Assembly: GCA_019633425.1 (NCBI GenBank)
Contig: WSUB01000091.1
Location: forward strand, 62,001-126,000
From: Tulasnella sp. 424
Taxonomy: Eukaryota; Basidiomycota; Agaricomycetes; Cantharellales; Tulasnellaceae
DNA length: 64,000 nt
Reading direction: 5' to 3'
Below are positions 54,352-64,000 of the stretch, piece by piece. Made by a program: the position numbers and the translations under genes. Below the pieces are notes generated by a model that worked only from the letters and a program-made list of their open reading frames with translations, had not been told where the DNA came from and did no database searches. Each line of letters starts with the position of its first letter. Position 1 is the first letter of the stretch.

Positions 54352-55149
54352 GGCCTGGCTGTTGAGGCCGATCAGGTTGAGGAGATCGACGCTTATAAGG
54401 CGTTTGCGGAAAATAAGAGACGAGGACTTTCCGAAGCGGCACTGCCTCGCGGATTTTCTATAATGACCAAAACGTCCCGTCTTTTGTGCTTTTTCTCCTC
54501 CTTAACACCGCTTTAACAAGGGGTTTTGTGTAAGATATACCGCGACTCTCGAAATGACTTGAGGGCATTTTGCTCTGGAAACGGAAAAGTGATTTGGATT
54601 GGTCCAATGGAACGCCAAGAGACGGAGATGCGTGAGTATTGCTCACGTGGACCTTGGAAAACCCCTCTGTCTGGAAGGAAGAACTTACGAGTTTCTTCCT
54701 ATCCAACTTCATATTTTGATGTCGCTGTTTGTGATGTGTGATTCGGCTTGGCCTTAACGACAGCCAAGCCAGTCCACTACGCGGGTTCAAAGAGTCGGCC
54801 TTGGCGTACAGCATATTTCACACGAGCGGGGGCAAATCCGAAGGACTTCCGATTCTCTATCTAAAGCTGGAGAGGTGGTATCGGTCCGAGTGTCGGTCAA
54901 ACGCACAACAAGCGGGTGAGGACATAAGCAATCATTTCCGGGTCTAATGGGGCACCCTCACATATACGGTATTTATGCCAACGGTGATGCATCTTCGTGC
55001 AAAATATTCACGAAGCTTCTTCTCATTTCACTTGTACCAGTGCTTTTAAATTACAGCGGGCAAATGGAAGCGGCACACTGCGTAACTTCCCCTAGAAACA
55101 CAAGAGAGCGATCCTAGATTTGCAAGTGACGCTGTGATGGGTAAAGCGG
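54352..55149. other. spacer, no gene recognised
   Basis: Upstream region of the GRDP-family gene. Short frames on both strands without resemblance. Confidence 0.5.
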
Positions 55150-55330
55150 ACGCTTCTTCCTATCCTCCCCTGCCAGTCATCCGAATGGCCCGTTGTTCAA
55201 AATGATAGACATGACGTCGGAGGAATACAGCCCATCGTTTGTCAGGCTTGATGGCGATGTCCGCTTTCCCTCCTCCCCGTCGGACCTCGACTGGGATTTG
55301 AAGATCGCTGACAAAGGCAGCAAAGTACGG
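55150..55330 (-). pseudogene. Partial copy of GRDP-family exon 1
   Basis: The minus strand reads KPDKRWAVFLRRHVYHFEQR then AIRMTGRGG, matching PDERWAVFLQRAVYRFEQWA and VRMIGGEG of the intact gene 1 kb away. Only about 60 codons remain. Confidence 0.75.
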
Positions 55331-55934
55331 GCTTGAATGTCTTCTTCGCCGATGCTGATCCAGATGGCAAGGGCTTCGGTAGCCGCATCCTCAGCCTCAG
55401 GGTGCCTGCGCTGGGCATGGGTGTTTGCTGAGTAATAGGAGTGTTCGAGCTTTGCTGTGGCTACATTGGTCGCTATAAAGCATTGTAAGACTGTATAATG
55501 AGTTCACGGTGCCGAGGAGGTCTCCAACGCGAGAGTAGATTTTGCGGGTGTCTTTGGAAGCCGTCAGCCTCGCTGCCCCGAGACTGAGCATTATAAACTG
55601 TCCCCATGCCATACAACGCGTGTGCAGCGTCCAGGTCATTGCCGATACGAGACTAGTTGTCGTGAGCTTCCGTAGCTCCGTGATTGGTCTGAGGGAGAGG
55701 AAAGGTAAGAATTCAAAACATGATGTTATCGTGCAAGTAATTGTATTTTGTACCGAAGGGGGGAAGCCGGCTCACCGGGTTTGGACTTCGTGAGGGTTCC
55801 AGGTGTAAACGGGCCGAGCGTGAGGCATGAGGGAGAGTACACCCGATGCACCCCCACCCCCCAACCTGCTGGTACTTGTTGGGGGATGGCTGATTGGTTA
55901 AAGAAAAATCGGCGTGACAATGATGAGGTTGTGT
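55331..55934. other. spacer, no gene recognised
   Basis: Non-coding sequence between the GRDP fragment and the kinase fragment. Nothing identified. Confidence 0.45.
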
Positions 55935-56552
55935 GCTGACTGGTGAGGAAAATAGATAACGGAGAAGGATGTCGGCGTCGTTGAAGCTCCGGTGGGTGCC
56001 ACGGGTTCGTCGGTCGGGTCATGGTATGGAGAGACGTATTCGTGGGCGAGCGATTGTATCTACCCGCTTTCGAGGGTCGAAGATCAACATCTTCTCGAGG
56101 AAGTCGAGGGCTAGATATGAAAATCGAAGTTAATAAATTGCGTCTCTCCACCCAATAGTCATCCACCCACCGACTGGGTCTTGTGTCTTGAACCGCTCGC
56201 TGAACAGAATGCTTTCGCGCTTGGGGGGACTTTGCACGAAGCGGAGTGTCAAGAAGTGAGGGTGGTCTTACTCAACGGACCGATTTTCGGGTGCAAGCGT
56301 GAAAAACCTACATTCTCGCTGCAAATGGTTTTGATGACGTCATCACCAGGAGTGCCCAAAAGTTCAGTGATGATCGAGAATAGGTTACCGTCTCAGCTAG
56401 AGGTCGACTTCCCGGTCATAGTGCCAGGGAACAACGGTTTGCCCTCAGCATTTCAGCAAAAATGCATCCAGTCCTCCAGATGTCGACAGCAACGTCGTAT
56501 TGCTACCATGTAAGCATGATCTCTGGAGCTCTGCAGTAGCGCCTTGAGACGT
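55935..56552 (-). pseudogene. HOG1-type MAP kinase fragment 2 (activation segment to C terminus)
   Basis: The minus strand reads YCRAPEIMLTW, a TAG (56503-56505), then QYDVAVDIWRTGCIFAEML, traces of the following lobe, LDFLEKMLIFDPRKRV and, in another frame, LAHEYVSPYHDPTDEPVAP. This continues where fragment 1 ends and overlaps it by about 75 bp, sharing the same nonsense codon after LTW. Its right edge at 56552 abuts array block R copy 4. Confidence 0.85.
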
Positions 56553-57070
56553 ACGCAAAGAACGTTCGGCATCAATGCAGTCGACACGATTTGTCCCAAC
56601 TCCACGCAGAGGGTGGGTGTGTAGGTGCACACCGGGGGAGAATGTGAGAGGAGCCCGTTTGGGAAGCGAAAAGTTAGTTGTCCCCGCAAAGAGCCCCAGC
56701 TTACGGCACTCAGCGGTGGCGAAACACTCCCTTTCTAAAGTCTGCAATTCCAACAAGGGAAAGAGCCGTTCATTACCTGTACACAAAACGCATCCATAGA
56801 GACGGGGATGAAAGTAGGGCGGATCCCAGCCCTGGATACTTCCTCGAATAATGTGGCGAATGTGTAGAGGAACACCGTCTGTCTTATTTCCGTCTCCGGC
56901 GTACCACTTCAGGGATTTCTCGTTATCTGAACATTGTGGGAGGCATACGTACTGTAGAGGGCGTCCGATGCTGGTCATGGTGACGGTCGGTCGGTCCTTT
57001 CTGGAATTTGCCCCTGAAACAATCGCACGCCACATCGAAATGCCCGAACACGACGTGTACAAAGCAAAGG
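56553..57070. repeat. Array repeat block R, copy 4 (truncated)
   Basis: Begins abruptly within the block (CGCAAAGAACGTTCGG) at the HOG1 junction and continues to the 3' side of A3. Confidence 0.8.
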
Positions 57071-57081
57071 AAATGGGTAAA

Positions 57082-58631
57082 TCATCTACTGAGTGTTACA
57101 TTGAGAGCCACAGAATTATCGTCCGAATTTCCAGTTCTATCAGAACTCACGACATGCAGCCCAGGCCACAGGTTTCGAAGTATCATCGATAACCCCGTCT
57201 CAGTCATGTCCTCTAGTGCCGTACAGGTGACCTCCAGCTTCTCCATTACATGACTCGTAGGCCTCGCTCTGTCATCCAGCTCGAACGTGGGGGTTTTTCT
57301 TCCTTGGGCGTCGACGGTAACGCAGAGCCGCCGCAGGGCCGGACATTTTGTTGCAAGGAGCTGCAGGTGCGAAATCCCTAATAAATCGGCTTCATAAGCG
57401 GAAGACAAGGTAGGTCTGATTTCCAACGTCATGATCTTTGACCACGCTTCTGCCATATCTTCGAAAAGGCTCCCCCAGCCGGCCGGGAAACGCAATTCTC
57501 TACCGACAATGCGAAGAATTTCGATATCCCTGCATGTTAGCACGTGACGGAGATCCCCCATGGATACTGGTACTTCCGACTCCAGGTGTAATGTTTTGAG
57601 GTGGATGAACCTTCTGGAGGATACGAGGCATTGGGAGAGGAGGGACGCATCCCCCTATCCTGACCTTATAGCTTGGGCTCGCGGAGATTTATCGACGACC
57701 ATTTGTACACTGCGCGTGTTTTCTGATCCTGCGTAGCTGAGGGCTACATCGATGAAGGGAGGTGGACCGCTAATGTTGACCGTTTCCAAACCCGGAAAGA
57801 GGAGATGCGGGGCTTGCTGGATAGTGAAGGTGTTTCTGAGAGTGCGGAGATCCATATGGCGAAGGCCCGGGAGCTCTCCTGCGGCGTTGAGAACCCTTAT
57901 AACATCGGAACCCAATCCGAGGTGGATGTTCACCGTGTGGATGTCTGGGTGCGACTGGAGAACTTGAGACATGCTTGCGCGCACGTCTGGACTGGAGCAG
58001 CTCAATCCATTGATAGAGAAGGATCTGAAGTTCGGGAGCTTTATATCCTCGGCCAGCATTTGAAGTATCCGCCGGACAGAGGGCTCTGAATCCTGCCTGC
58101 TGAAGCCAATTCGTATCGCAGAGACGGTCTGAGGCAGGAAGAGGGACAGGAGTTCTAAACTTGGTCCACCGACAGGCAGGGGCGAATAAATCTTCAGCGT
58201 TGTAGACGACAGTTTAGGGAAGATGGGCGTGCGTGGCTGGTCAGAGAGGAGTGACAGACTGGTTTCCAAAGTCTGGGGTCTGAGAAAGACTGAGAGACTC
58301 TTGATGTATTTTGAGTGAAGGCAGAACCGTTCCCATTCCGACTCTTGCAGACGTCTATGCGGGGCGAGTGCCTTTCGGACAATAGTCTGTTAGGCTATGT
58401 GTTTTCTCAGCTAGAAAGTGACCCACCACAACGTCATTATTGTAGCGCCAATCCAATTGAGTCTTACGTAATAGGTTTAGGAGGATGGAGAAGTCATCGA
58501 TATCTCTCCAAATATGGGCGAGTGCCGCCAACCAAAAGCTCCGACAGACAGTGGCCGCCTTAGCTGCGTCACGGATGGCAAGGAAGTCAAATGAGGTCTA
58601 CGAGTTCAGGGATGTTCCATATACGGTGCAT
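57082..58631 (-). pseudogene. Family A F-box/LRR-like copy A3, frameshifted
   Basis: Starts MHRIWNIPELVDLI at 58631 but is shifted soon after. Later parts are open in pieces: 58269-57655 (LPGLRHMDLRTLRNTFTI, LLFPGLETVNISGPPPFIDV) and 57561-57082 (MGDLRHVLTCRDIEILRIVG, CTALEDMTETGLSMILRNLW). At least three frame breaks (near 58600, 58270-58380 and 57650). Confidence 0.8.
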
Positions 58632-58769
58632 GGGAGGTTTTCCTGATGCCCTTGGGACCGGTGGTCGCTTGCGCGTGACGCGGCTGCGGATAGAAGTCTG
58701 ACGTGGTCGACGTCGGTGGTTCCCGTCACCGCGAAATGCGGGTGCACAAACAAGCGCACGCCACCGGAG

Positions 58770-58885
58770 CGCGGCAGCGCAGTCGGCAGACATCAGCGAT
58801 GCCCACTACTACCAAAAGGTCAAGCACCACATCAGCAAAAACCGAATCACCTACCACCTGCAAGTTTTTCATTGTGGGTGACTAG
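58770..58885 (-). pseudogene. Fragment of a family B gene upstream of A3
   Basis: The same internal family B segment as upstream of A2 (plus-strand CATCAGCAAAAACCGAATCACC matches CATCGACAAAAGCCGAATCACC in B1 over most positions). Confidence 0.6.
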
Positions 58886-58889
58886 GTGG

Positions 58890-59870
58890 CGCTCCGCTGT
58901 GTTAAACAGTGGGTGGCCCTCGCGTAAACTCAGACCGTGGCTACTGATGGGTACGACGGTGGACGTGAGGATCCACCATCGGAAATTTGCGAAGTGTTTA
59001 TCTGAGAGTCAAAGTATAGCCACCTATGGGAGGAGAGGGTCTGCCCTGGCCGCGCTCATCCGAAGACGTCGAGTGATTGGGCGCCCTGAAGTTGCGAGCA
59101 CGAAGCAGTCCCTGCAATGATGCGAACCTTCGATGCAGAGAGCGTTCGGCGTGAATGCGGTTGAACATATGCTCTGGCTTTATGCGGAGGATGGGTGGGA
59201 GGTGCACCCTACTGCAGGATCACTTGAACTCGGTTAGCGAGCGAAAAAGTTGGTAAACCCCGGAAAGAGTCCCCCTTTGACGGCACCAAGTGGAGAAACG
59301 CACACGAGATCTACCTGAAGTCGCTAACTTCGACGAGTGGCAAACTCGGTTATTAAAGAGGTTGCGAATTAGAGCATGCTCCAAATTCGACGTGCGAATA
59401 CCAGCATACCGTATTTATATTCCAGGCGTTGCGTCGAATCTGCCCTCTGTATTCACATCCTAAATGTCATGCAAGTCATATACAAGCGAAACTGATTCAT
59501 TGCCATCCATTATATCGAGTAATTGGGCGAACACGTAATGTCTCAACGGGCGAGGGTTTGGAGCACGGCCGTGAAAGGGTGGAGTTCGCACGTCGAATTT
59601 GGAGCATGCTCTAATTCGCAACCTCTCTATTAGCGGTACATAGAACGATTCCAATAGCGACGGAAATGAACGGAGGTCAATACCAGCCTTGGAAGGTTCC
59701 CAGAAAAGTGTGGCGAGTGGGTCGAGAGGGACACCGTCTGTCTCATCCCCATCTCCGGCATGCCGATCTAGGGAATCGGTATCTGCGCACCGGGCAAGAA
59801 CGCGAAGGAGACGTCCAGTTTGGGACCTCATCCCTCAAACAATCGCACGCCACGTCCGAATGAAACATCG
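58890..59870. repeat. Array repeat block R, copy 5, interrupted by a MITE
   Basis: Landmarks of block R flank both sides of the 59356-59627 insertion (CCGGAAAGAGTCC and GGCACCAAGTGGAGAAACG left; GTACATAGAACGATTCC and CATCCCTCAAACAATCGCACGCCA-like right). Confidence 0.75.
59356..59627. mobile_element. MITE with 42-bp perfect terminal inverted repeats
   Basis: AGAGGTTGCGAATTAGAGCA... (59357-59398) and its exact reverse complement (59585-59626) bound a 272-bp element without coding capacity. It is flanked by TATTA at 59351-59355 and 59628-59632. In other copies of block R the sequence runs through without the insert. The target duplication could be read as TATTA, TTA or TA, so Tc1/mariner versus Harbinger-type origin is open. 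Confidence 0.9.
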
Positions 59871-60055
59871 GTACCCACCTCCAACTAATGCATGAGTGCT
59901 ACTTGTTCGAGGACCTTAAGCTTCTATCGAGATGGTAACTAATTGAACCATATACCAAGGAGCAACACTTATGTCAAACCGCTAACATCTCATCAACCCG
60001 AGAAACCAGACCTATAAGTAAGATGACATGTACAGAGCAAAGGATATGACGTCCG

Positions 60056-61595
60056 CTATCTACCGGAGGCCACAAGCGTTACAGTGAGGGTCACCAAATG
60101 GTTGTTCAAGTCTCTCGTTTTATCAGAACGCACAACATGCAGCCCCGGCCACATGTTTCGGAGTACGATTACCAACCACATCTCAGTCACGTCCTCTCGC
60201 AACATACATGTTACCTCCAGCTCCTGCATTGCATTATTTACGGACCTCGCACCCTTATCCAGCTCGAACATGGGGGTTTTCTCTCCACGCGCATCGACAG
60301 CAGTGCGGAACCGCCGCAGGGCTTGACATTCTGTTGCAATGAGCTGCAGGTGCGAAAGCCCTAATAAATTGGGTTGGTTGGGGTAACACCAGGTGGGCAT
60401 GATTTCCAACGTCCTGAGCCGCGGCCACGCCGTTGCCATCTTTTCGAAGAGGTTTCCCCAGGTATCCGAGGGAAGGAAATGTTCGGCGACGATGCGGAGG
60501 TTTTCGATATTCCGGCATGTTAGAATGTGGTGAAGATCCCCCAGGGATACTGGTACTTCCGACTCCAGGTCTAAAGTTTCGAGGTGAATGAACCTTTCAA
60601 TGGAGCCAAGGCATCTGGAGAAATGGAACGTGTCTTGGGCCTCCTGTTGTCGACCATACACAATCATCTGCACACTACACATGTTTTCCGATCCTGTACA
60701 GTCGAGGACTGCATTGATGAAGGGAAGGGGACCGGCCATGTTGATCGTTTCCAACGCCGGAAATAGGAGACACGGAGCTTGCTGAGTAGTGAAAGCGCTT
60801 CTTATAACGCAGGAATCCAGGTGGCGAAGGCCCTGAAGCTCTCCTGCGGCGTTAAGAACCTCCATAACATCGGATCCCGATTGGAGTTGGATGTTCAGCG
60901 CCTGGATGCCTGTGTGTGACCGGAGAACTTGAGAAATGTTTGCGGTCACGTGTGGACTGGAACAATCCATTTCATCGACAGAAAAGGATTTGAGGTTTGG
61001 GAGTTTGATATCCTTGGCCAGGATTTGAAGGATCCGTCCGTCCAGTGGCTCTGCCTCCCACCCGGTAAAGTAGATTCGCACCTTGGAGACGGTATGAGGA
61101 AAGAAAAGCGATATGAGGTTTAGATCTATATCTTTCTGACACAAGCGAATCCCTAGCGTCGTAGATGATAGATTGGGGAGGATCGGCGTGAGTGGCAGAT
61201 CTGGGAGAAGTGGGAGCCAGTCTCTCAAAGTCTCAGGGTCAAGGGAGATTGAGAGACTCTTGATGTATTTTGAGTGAAGGAGGAGACGTTCCCAGTCCGG
61301 CTCTTCTAGGCGTCTTCTCGGGGTGGATGCCTTTTAATCGAGGGCCTATTAGCTAGTGCTCTTTTACAACCGGAAAGGGACGAACCACAACGTCGTCATG
61401 ATAGCTTGCGGACAGTTTATCCTGAGGTAATAGCTTTAAGAGCTTAGAGAATGTGTTGATGTCTCTCCAAATGTGGGCGAGTGCGACCAACCAGAAGCTG
61501 CGACAGACAGTGGAGGCTGCCGCAGCTGCGTCGTGGATGGCAAGGAAGTCGAATACCAGTTCTAAGAGCTCAGGGATGTTCCATATGCGATGCAT
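60056..61595 (-). CDS. Family A F-box/LRR-like copy A4 (frame closed only if a 37-nt segment is spliced)
   Basis: Starts MHRIWNIPELLELVFDFLAI at 61595 and meets a TAG after VVRPFPVVKEH. A GTAAAAG...AAAAG segment (61367-61331, 37 nt, with CTAAT inside) would, if removed, restore the frame in phase 0 and link RPFPV to ASTPRRRLEEPDWERLLLHS. The rest is open to 60056 (LVIVLRNMWPGLHVVRSD). Sister copies read through this segment as protein. So A4 is either a pseudogene with a nonsense change and an indel, or a case of intronisation. Confidence 0.6.
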
Positions 61596-61927
61596 GGTAG
61601 ACGCTATGGTGTCTTTGCGACCGCTGTTTGCGGTGGATGATCGTAATGGAGGATAGAAGTCTGACTTGATCCGAGTCGTCTCACCGTGCATAAGTATTAC
61701 TCATGCCATCAAAGCGTTCCGAAGCAGTTAGCAGACCATATTTCGATCACTAACATGGCATGCATATCTACAAAGTACTTTTACCCACCCTCAAAGTTTT
61801 TTATACCGACTCCGACGGCATGTAAATAGCGAAAGTCGTTACGTATGTGTAAACAGACTCGTCGTAATAGAGTACTCTCAAGGATAATCTACAATCTATA
61901 ACGCGGAGAGAGGTCAGGCGTCGTGCG

Positions 61928-63456
61928 TTATTTAGGTCCTTTGACAAGAAGGGCATTAACTTCACCCCACACCGGCCCAATGTGAGAGTCATCCGACCAC
62001 TTGACCAACCGAAGCTTTGGCCACCATGCTCGGAAAATGGCCGCAATCAACTTCGCTTCCGAGTCCACCTGCGATGAAGCTACATCTAATTCTTCTAACG
62101 CCTCGTTTTCCACTGCTGCTGGAGTAGTCCAGTCGAACGTCGGGTTCCCTTCCGCGGTTGCGTCCACAGAAACGCAGAGTTTACGAAGAGTCCGAAACCT
62201 CGTTGCGATGCGGTGAAGGTGATGAATAGGTATATGGGAAATCCCCTGTACGTGTTCAGAGAGGGAATTGAGTGTCAGCTCTTGTAGACGTGGCAGGGCG
62301 TCGGCCATTCGTTCGAGGTCTGCCTCAGTGATATCCAGCGAGCCACCCCGTATGGCGACGACCCGGAAAACCTCCAGCTCCCTACATCCCACAAACATAC
62401 TAACTGCGCTCCAAGGCACCTTTATCTCCAACCGGAGCTCCAAATATTTGAGGCGGGTAAATTGGCCGATGGAATGGAGGCAATCTGCGAATTGGGTTTC
62501 ATCCTTAGCACTCGCGGTAAGCCTGAAATACAAGCTCCTCATATTCTTCGCTACCGGAAGGCCTAGCACCGCATCAACAAAAGCCGGATCACCAGCCACT
62601 TTGATTTTTGTCAGCGCGCCAAGCGACCCTCGGGGAAGGATACGAATGTTTGGCGCTTGGTTTATCCCACTTCCCGAGGAATGAGTGAGCGAGATGTGAT
62701 CGAGATGGGGAAGCTCTCCAGCCGACCGAAGGATTTGCGCGGTCTCCTTGGATGGCCTGGCACCCCTTACTGTAAGTTTCTGGATGCTCCGATGCGATAG
62801 AATAACTTGAGAGATTGCTTGACCAAGGGAAACAAAACTTGTTGTGACCGAGAGCCTGGTGAGTTCGGGGAGGGAGATGTCGTTGGCGATCGAGTTTAGG
62901 ATCGCCTCAGCGAGTGCCTTAGGTCTCCGATAAATGCGCAGCTCTATGCTTGACACATTCGAAGGGAGAAAGACCCTCATCAACTCCACGCTTGGTATCG
63001 GCACTTCTCCCATAAACCCTATCCGAATACGCCTTAAGGCCGGGAAAACTGGCGTTGAAGGGCGGTTTGAAAGGAAGTCCAGTAAAAGGAAATCGTTGGT
63101 TAGGATCCCGATCTCGGTGGTGTGCTGTGTGTGGAGCAGAGCCCTTTCCCAATCGGCATCATGCAATGTTCGTTTAATGCGCTGGATTAAGACAAAGTCA
63201 CTTATTTTGCACCAGCTGCAACGCTTCAGCGCAGCCAACTCACCCCAGTAATAGTGTTTTCTTTGGTGTACGTCGTCACCGCATCTTCTGGTAACAGACG
63301 GACAACATGGTGAAGATGGTCGACATGCCGCCATATGAGCGGCAGCACATTCATCCAGAGAATCTGACAGACTTGAGCCGTCGTCCCTTGATCCTTGAGA
63401 CCAAGGAGCTTAAGTATCAGATGTACGAGCTCCGGAATTTGCCAAAGTGAGTGCAT
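61928..63456 (-). CDS. Family B F-box/LRR-like protein B2
   Basis: Two exons: 63456-63244 and 63181-61928. Intron GTGAGT...CAG (62 nt, phase 0), at the same place as in B1. Start MHSLWQIPELVHLILKLLGL, C terminus EVNALLVKGPK. Full-length match to B1 (FRTLRKLCVSVDATAEGNPT; LPRLQELTLNSLSEHVQGIS). Intact by eye. Confidence 0.75.
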
Positions 63457-63559
63457 TTCGGACGGGGTGGGTGGTAGCGATTGGTTGAGTCGTGGCCTTT
63501 AAATTTGTTCCCAGCGTTGCCCGAACCGTGGTAGTAGGTACCTTGCACACGCCATCGTC

Positions 63560-63880
63560 TCAACGCGCTCAACAATGGCCCCCACACGTGTCTAGCGCAC
63601 GGAGCTCTCTCAATTACAACTATTTATAGCCAACATTACTTATTCTAACGCTTTTGCAAGCGGTGTTTGCTGTGCATGATGGTGTTCTCATCGTGGTGAT
63701 TTGTTGCGGAGAGGCGTATATTATCGGAGCGGTCCGAGGCGGTCGGCAGACAATCACGGTGATGCCAAATCTAGATCAATAATATTGCACAAAAATTTAC
63801 AAAGTATTTCGACTCGTGTAGACGGACTCGTAACACGAGCGAAGTATATTATCGAGAATGATGTCTAACACGGAGAGAGC
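63560..63880. repeat. Family B downstream repeat, copy 2
   Basis: Matches 44180-44500 closely. It lies between B2 upstream and B3 3' end. Confidence 0.75.
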
Positions 63881-63881
63881 G

Positions 63882-64000
63882 CTACTTGGATTCGCCACGA
63901 ATAATGGCATTAACTTCAGCCCAAACCCGACCAGACTCAGGGTCGTCGCCCTTGACCACCCGAAGCCTTGGCCACCATGCTCGGAACATCTTTGCAATCA
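63882..64000 (-). CDS. Family B F-box/LRR-like protein B3, C-terminal end (cut by window edge)
   Basis: The minus frame reads IAKMFRAWWPRLRVVKGDDP and ends EVNAIIRGESK with TAG at 63882. Nearly identical to the end of B1. Confidence 0.75.
   Translation of the reverse strand, partial: IAKMFRAWWPRLRVVKGDDPESGRVWAEVNAIIRGESK

Overview
The window looks like nuclear DNA of an Agaricomycete (mushroom-lineage basidiomycete). Genes carry many short GT-AG introns of about 45-70 bp. The content is typical of that group: a NACHT-WD40 gene, F-box/LRR-like gene expansions, chromodomain Ty3/Gypsy elements, a TET/JBP-like dioxygenase fragment and a decayed integrase-core gene. I cannot name the species.

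Layout. (1) 1-20 kb is a transposon graveyard. A Tc1/mariner-like transposase start lies at the left edge. A decayed integrase-core gene (about 700-1265, resuming at 14907) is split by a Ty3/Gypsy chromovirus (element 1, 1266-14901, duplication GCTCT). Element 1 was itself hit by a tandem tRNA-derived SINE-like repeat in gag and by a second chromovirus (element 2, 4641-11023, duplication GCACC). A third, truncated relative (element 3, 17664-~19795) follows, after a TET/JBP-like fragment on the minus strand. All three elements share features I would follow up: a primer site that base-pairs with the element's own LTR (Tf1-like self-priming), an LTR inverted repeat with compensatory changes, and a small ORF ahead of gag ('ORF0').

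(2) 21-26 kb holds two conserved housekeeping genes transcribed divergently: a VPS33-type Sec1/Munc18 protein (minus) and Notchless/Rsa4 (plus). (3) 28-33 kb is a multi-exon NACHT-WD40 (STAND/NLR-like) gene with 12-13 near-identical WD repeats. (4) 33-37.7 kb is non-coding or unrecognised, with an inverted diverged repeat shared with 17 kb. (5) 37.8-41 kb is a segmental duplicate of 24.4-27 kb with reciprocal decay: Notchless is intact in the first copy and dead in the second, while the convergent F-box-like neighbour is truncated in the first and intact in the second.

(6) 41.4-64 kb is a rearranged array on the minus strand. It contains two families of F-box/LRR-like genes (family A: A1-A4 plus a fragment; family B: B1, B2 and the end of B3) separated by a repeated non-coding block. 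Fragments of a HOG1-type MAP kinase, a chimeric F-box/HOG1 junction, a GRDP-family gene with a partial copy, and a 272-bp MITE are embedded in it. The array appears to have grown by unequal recombination: intergenic blocks, partial genes and promoter-region fragments recur at several sites.

VPS33 (membrane tethering and fusion) and Notchless (60S ribosome maturation) are core functions. The NACHT-WD40 gene and the F-box arrays are fast-evolving accessory genes, typically tied to non-self recognition and ubiquitin targeting respectively; that part is inference from family membership.
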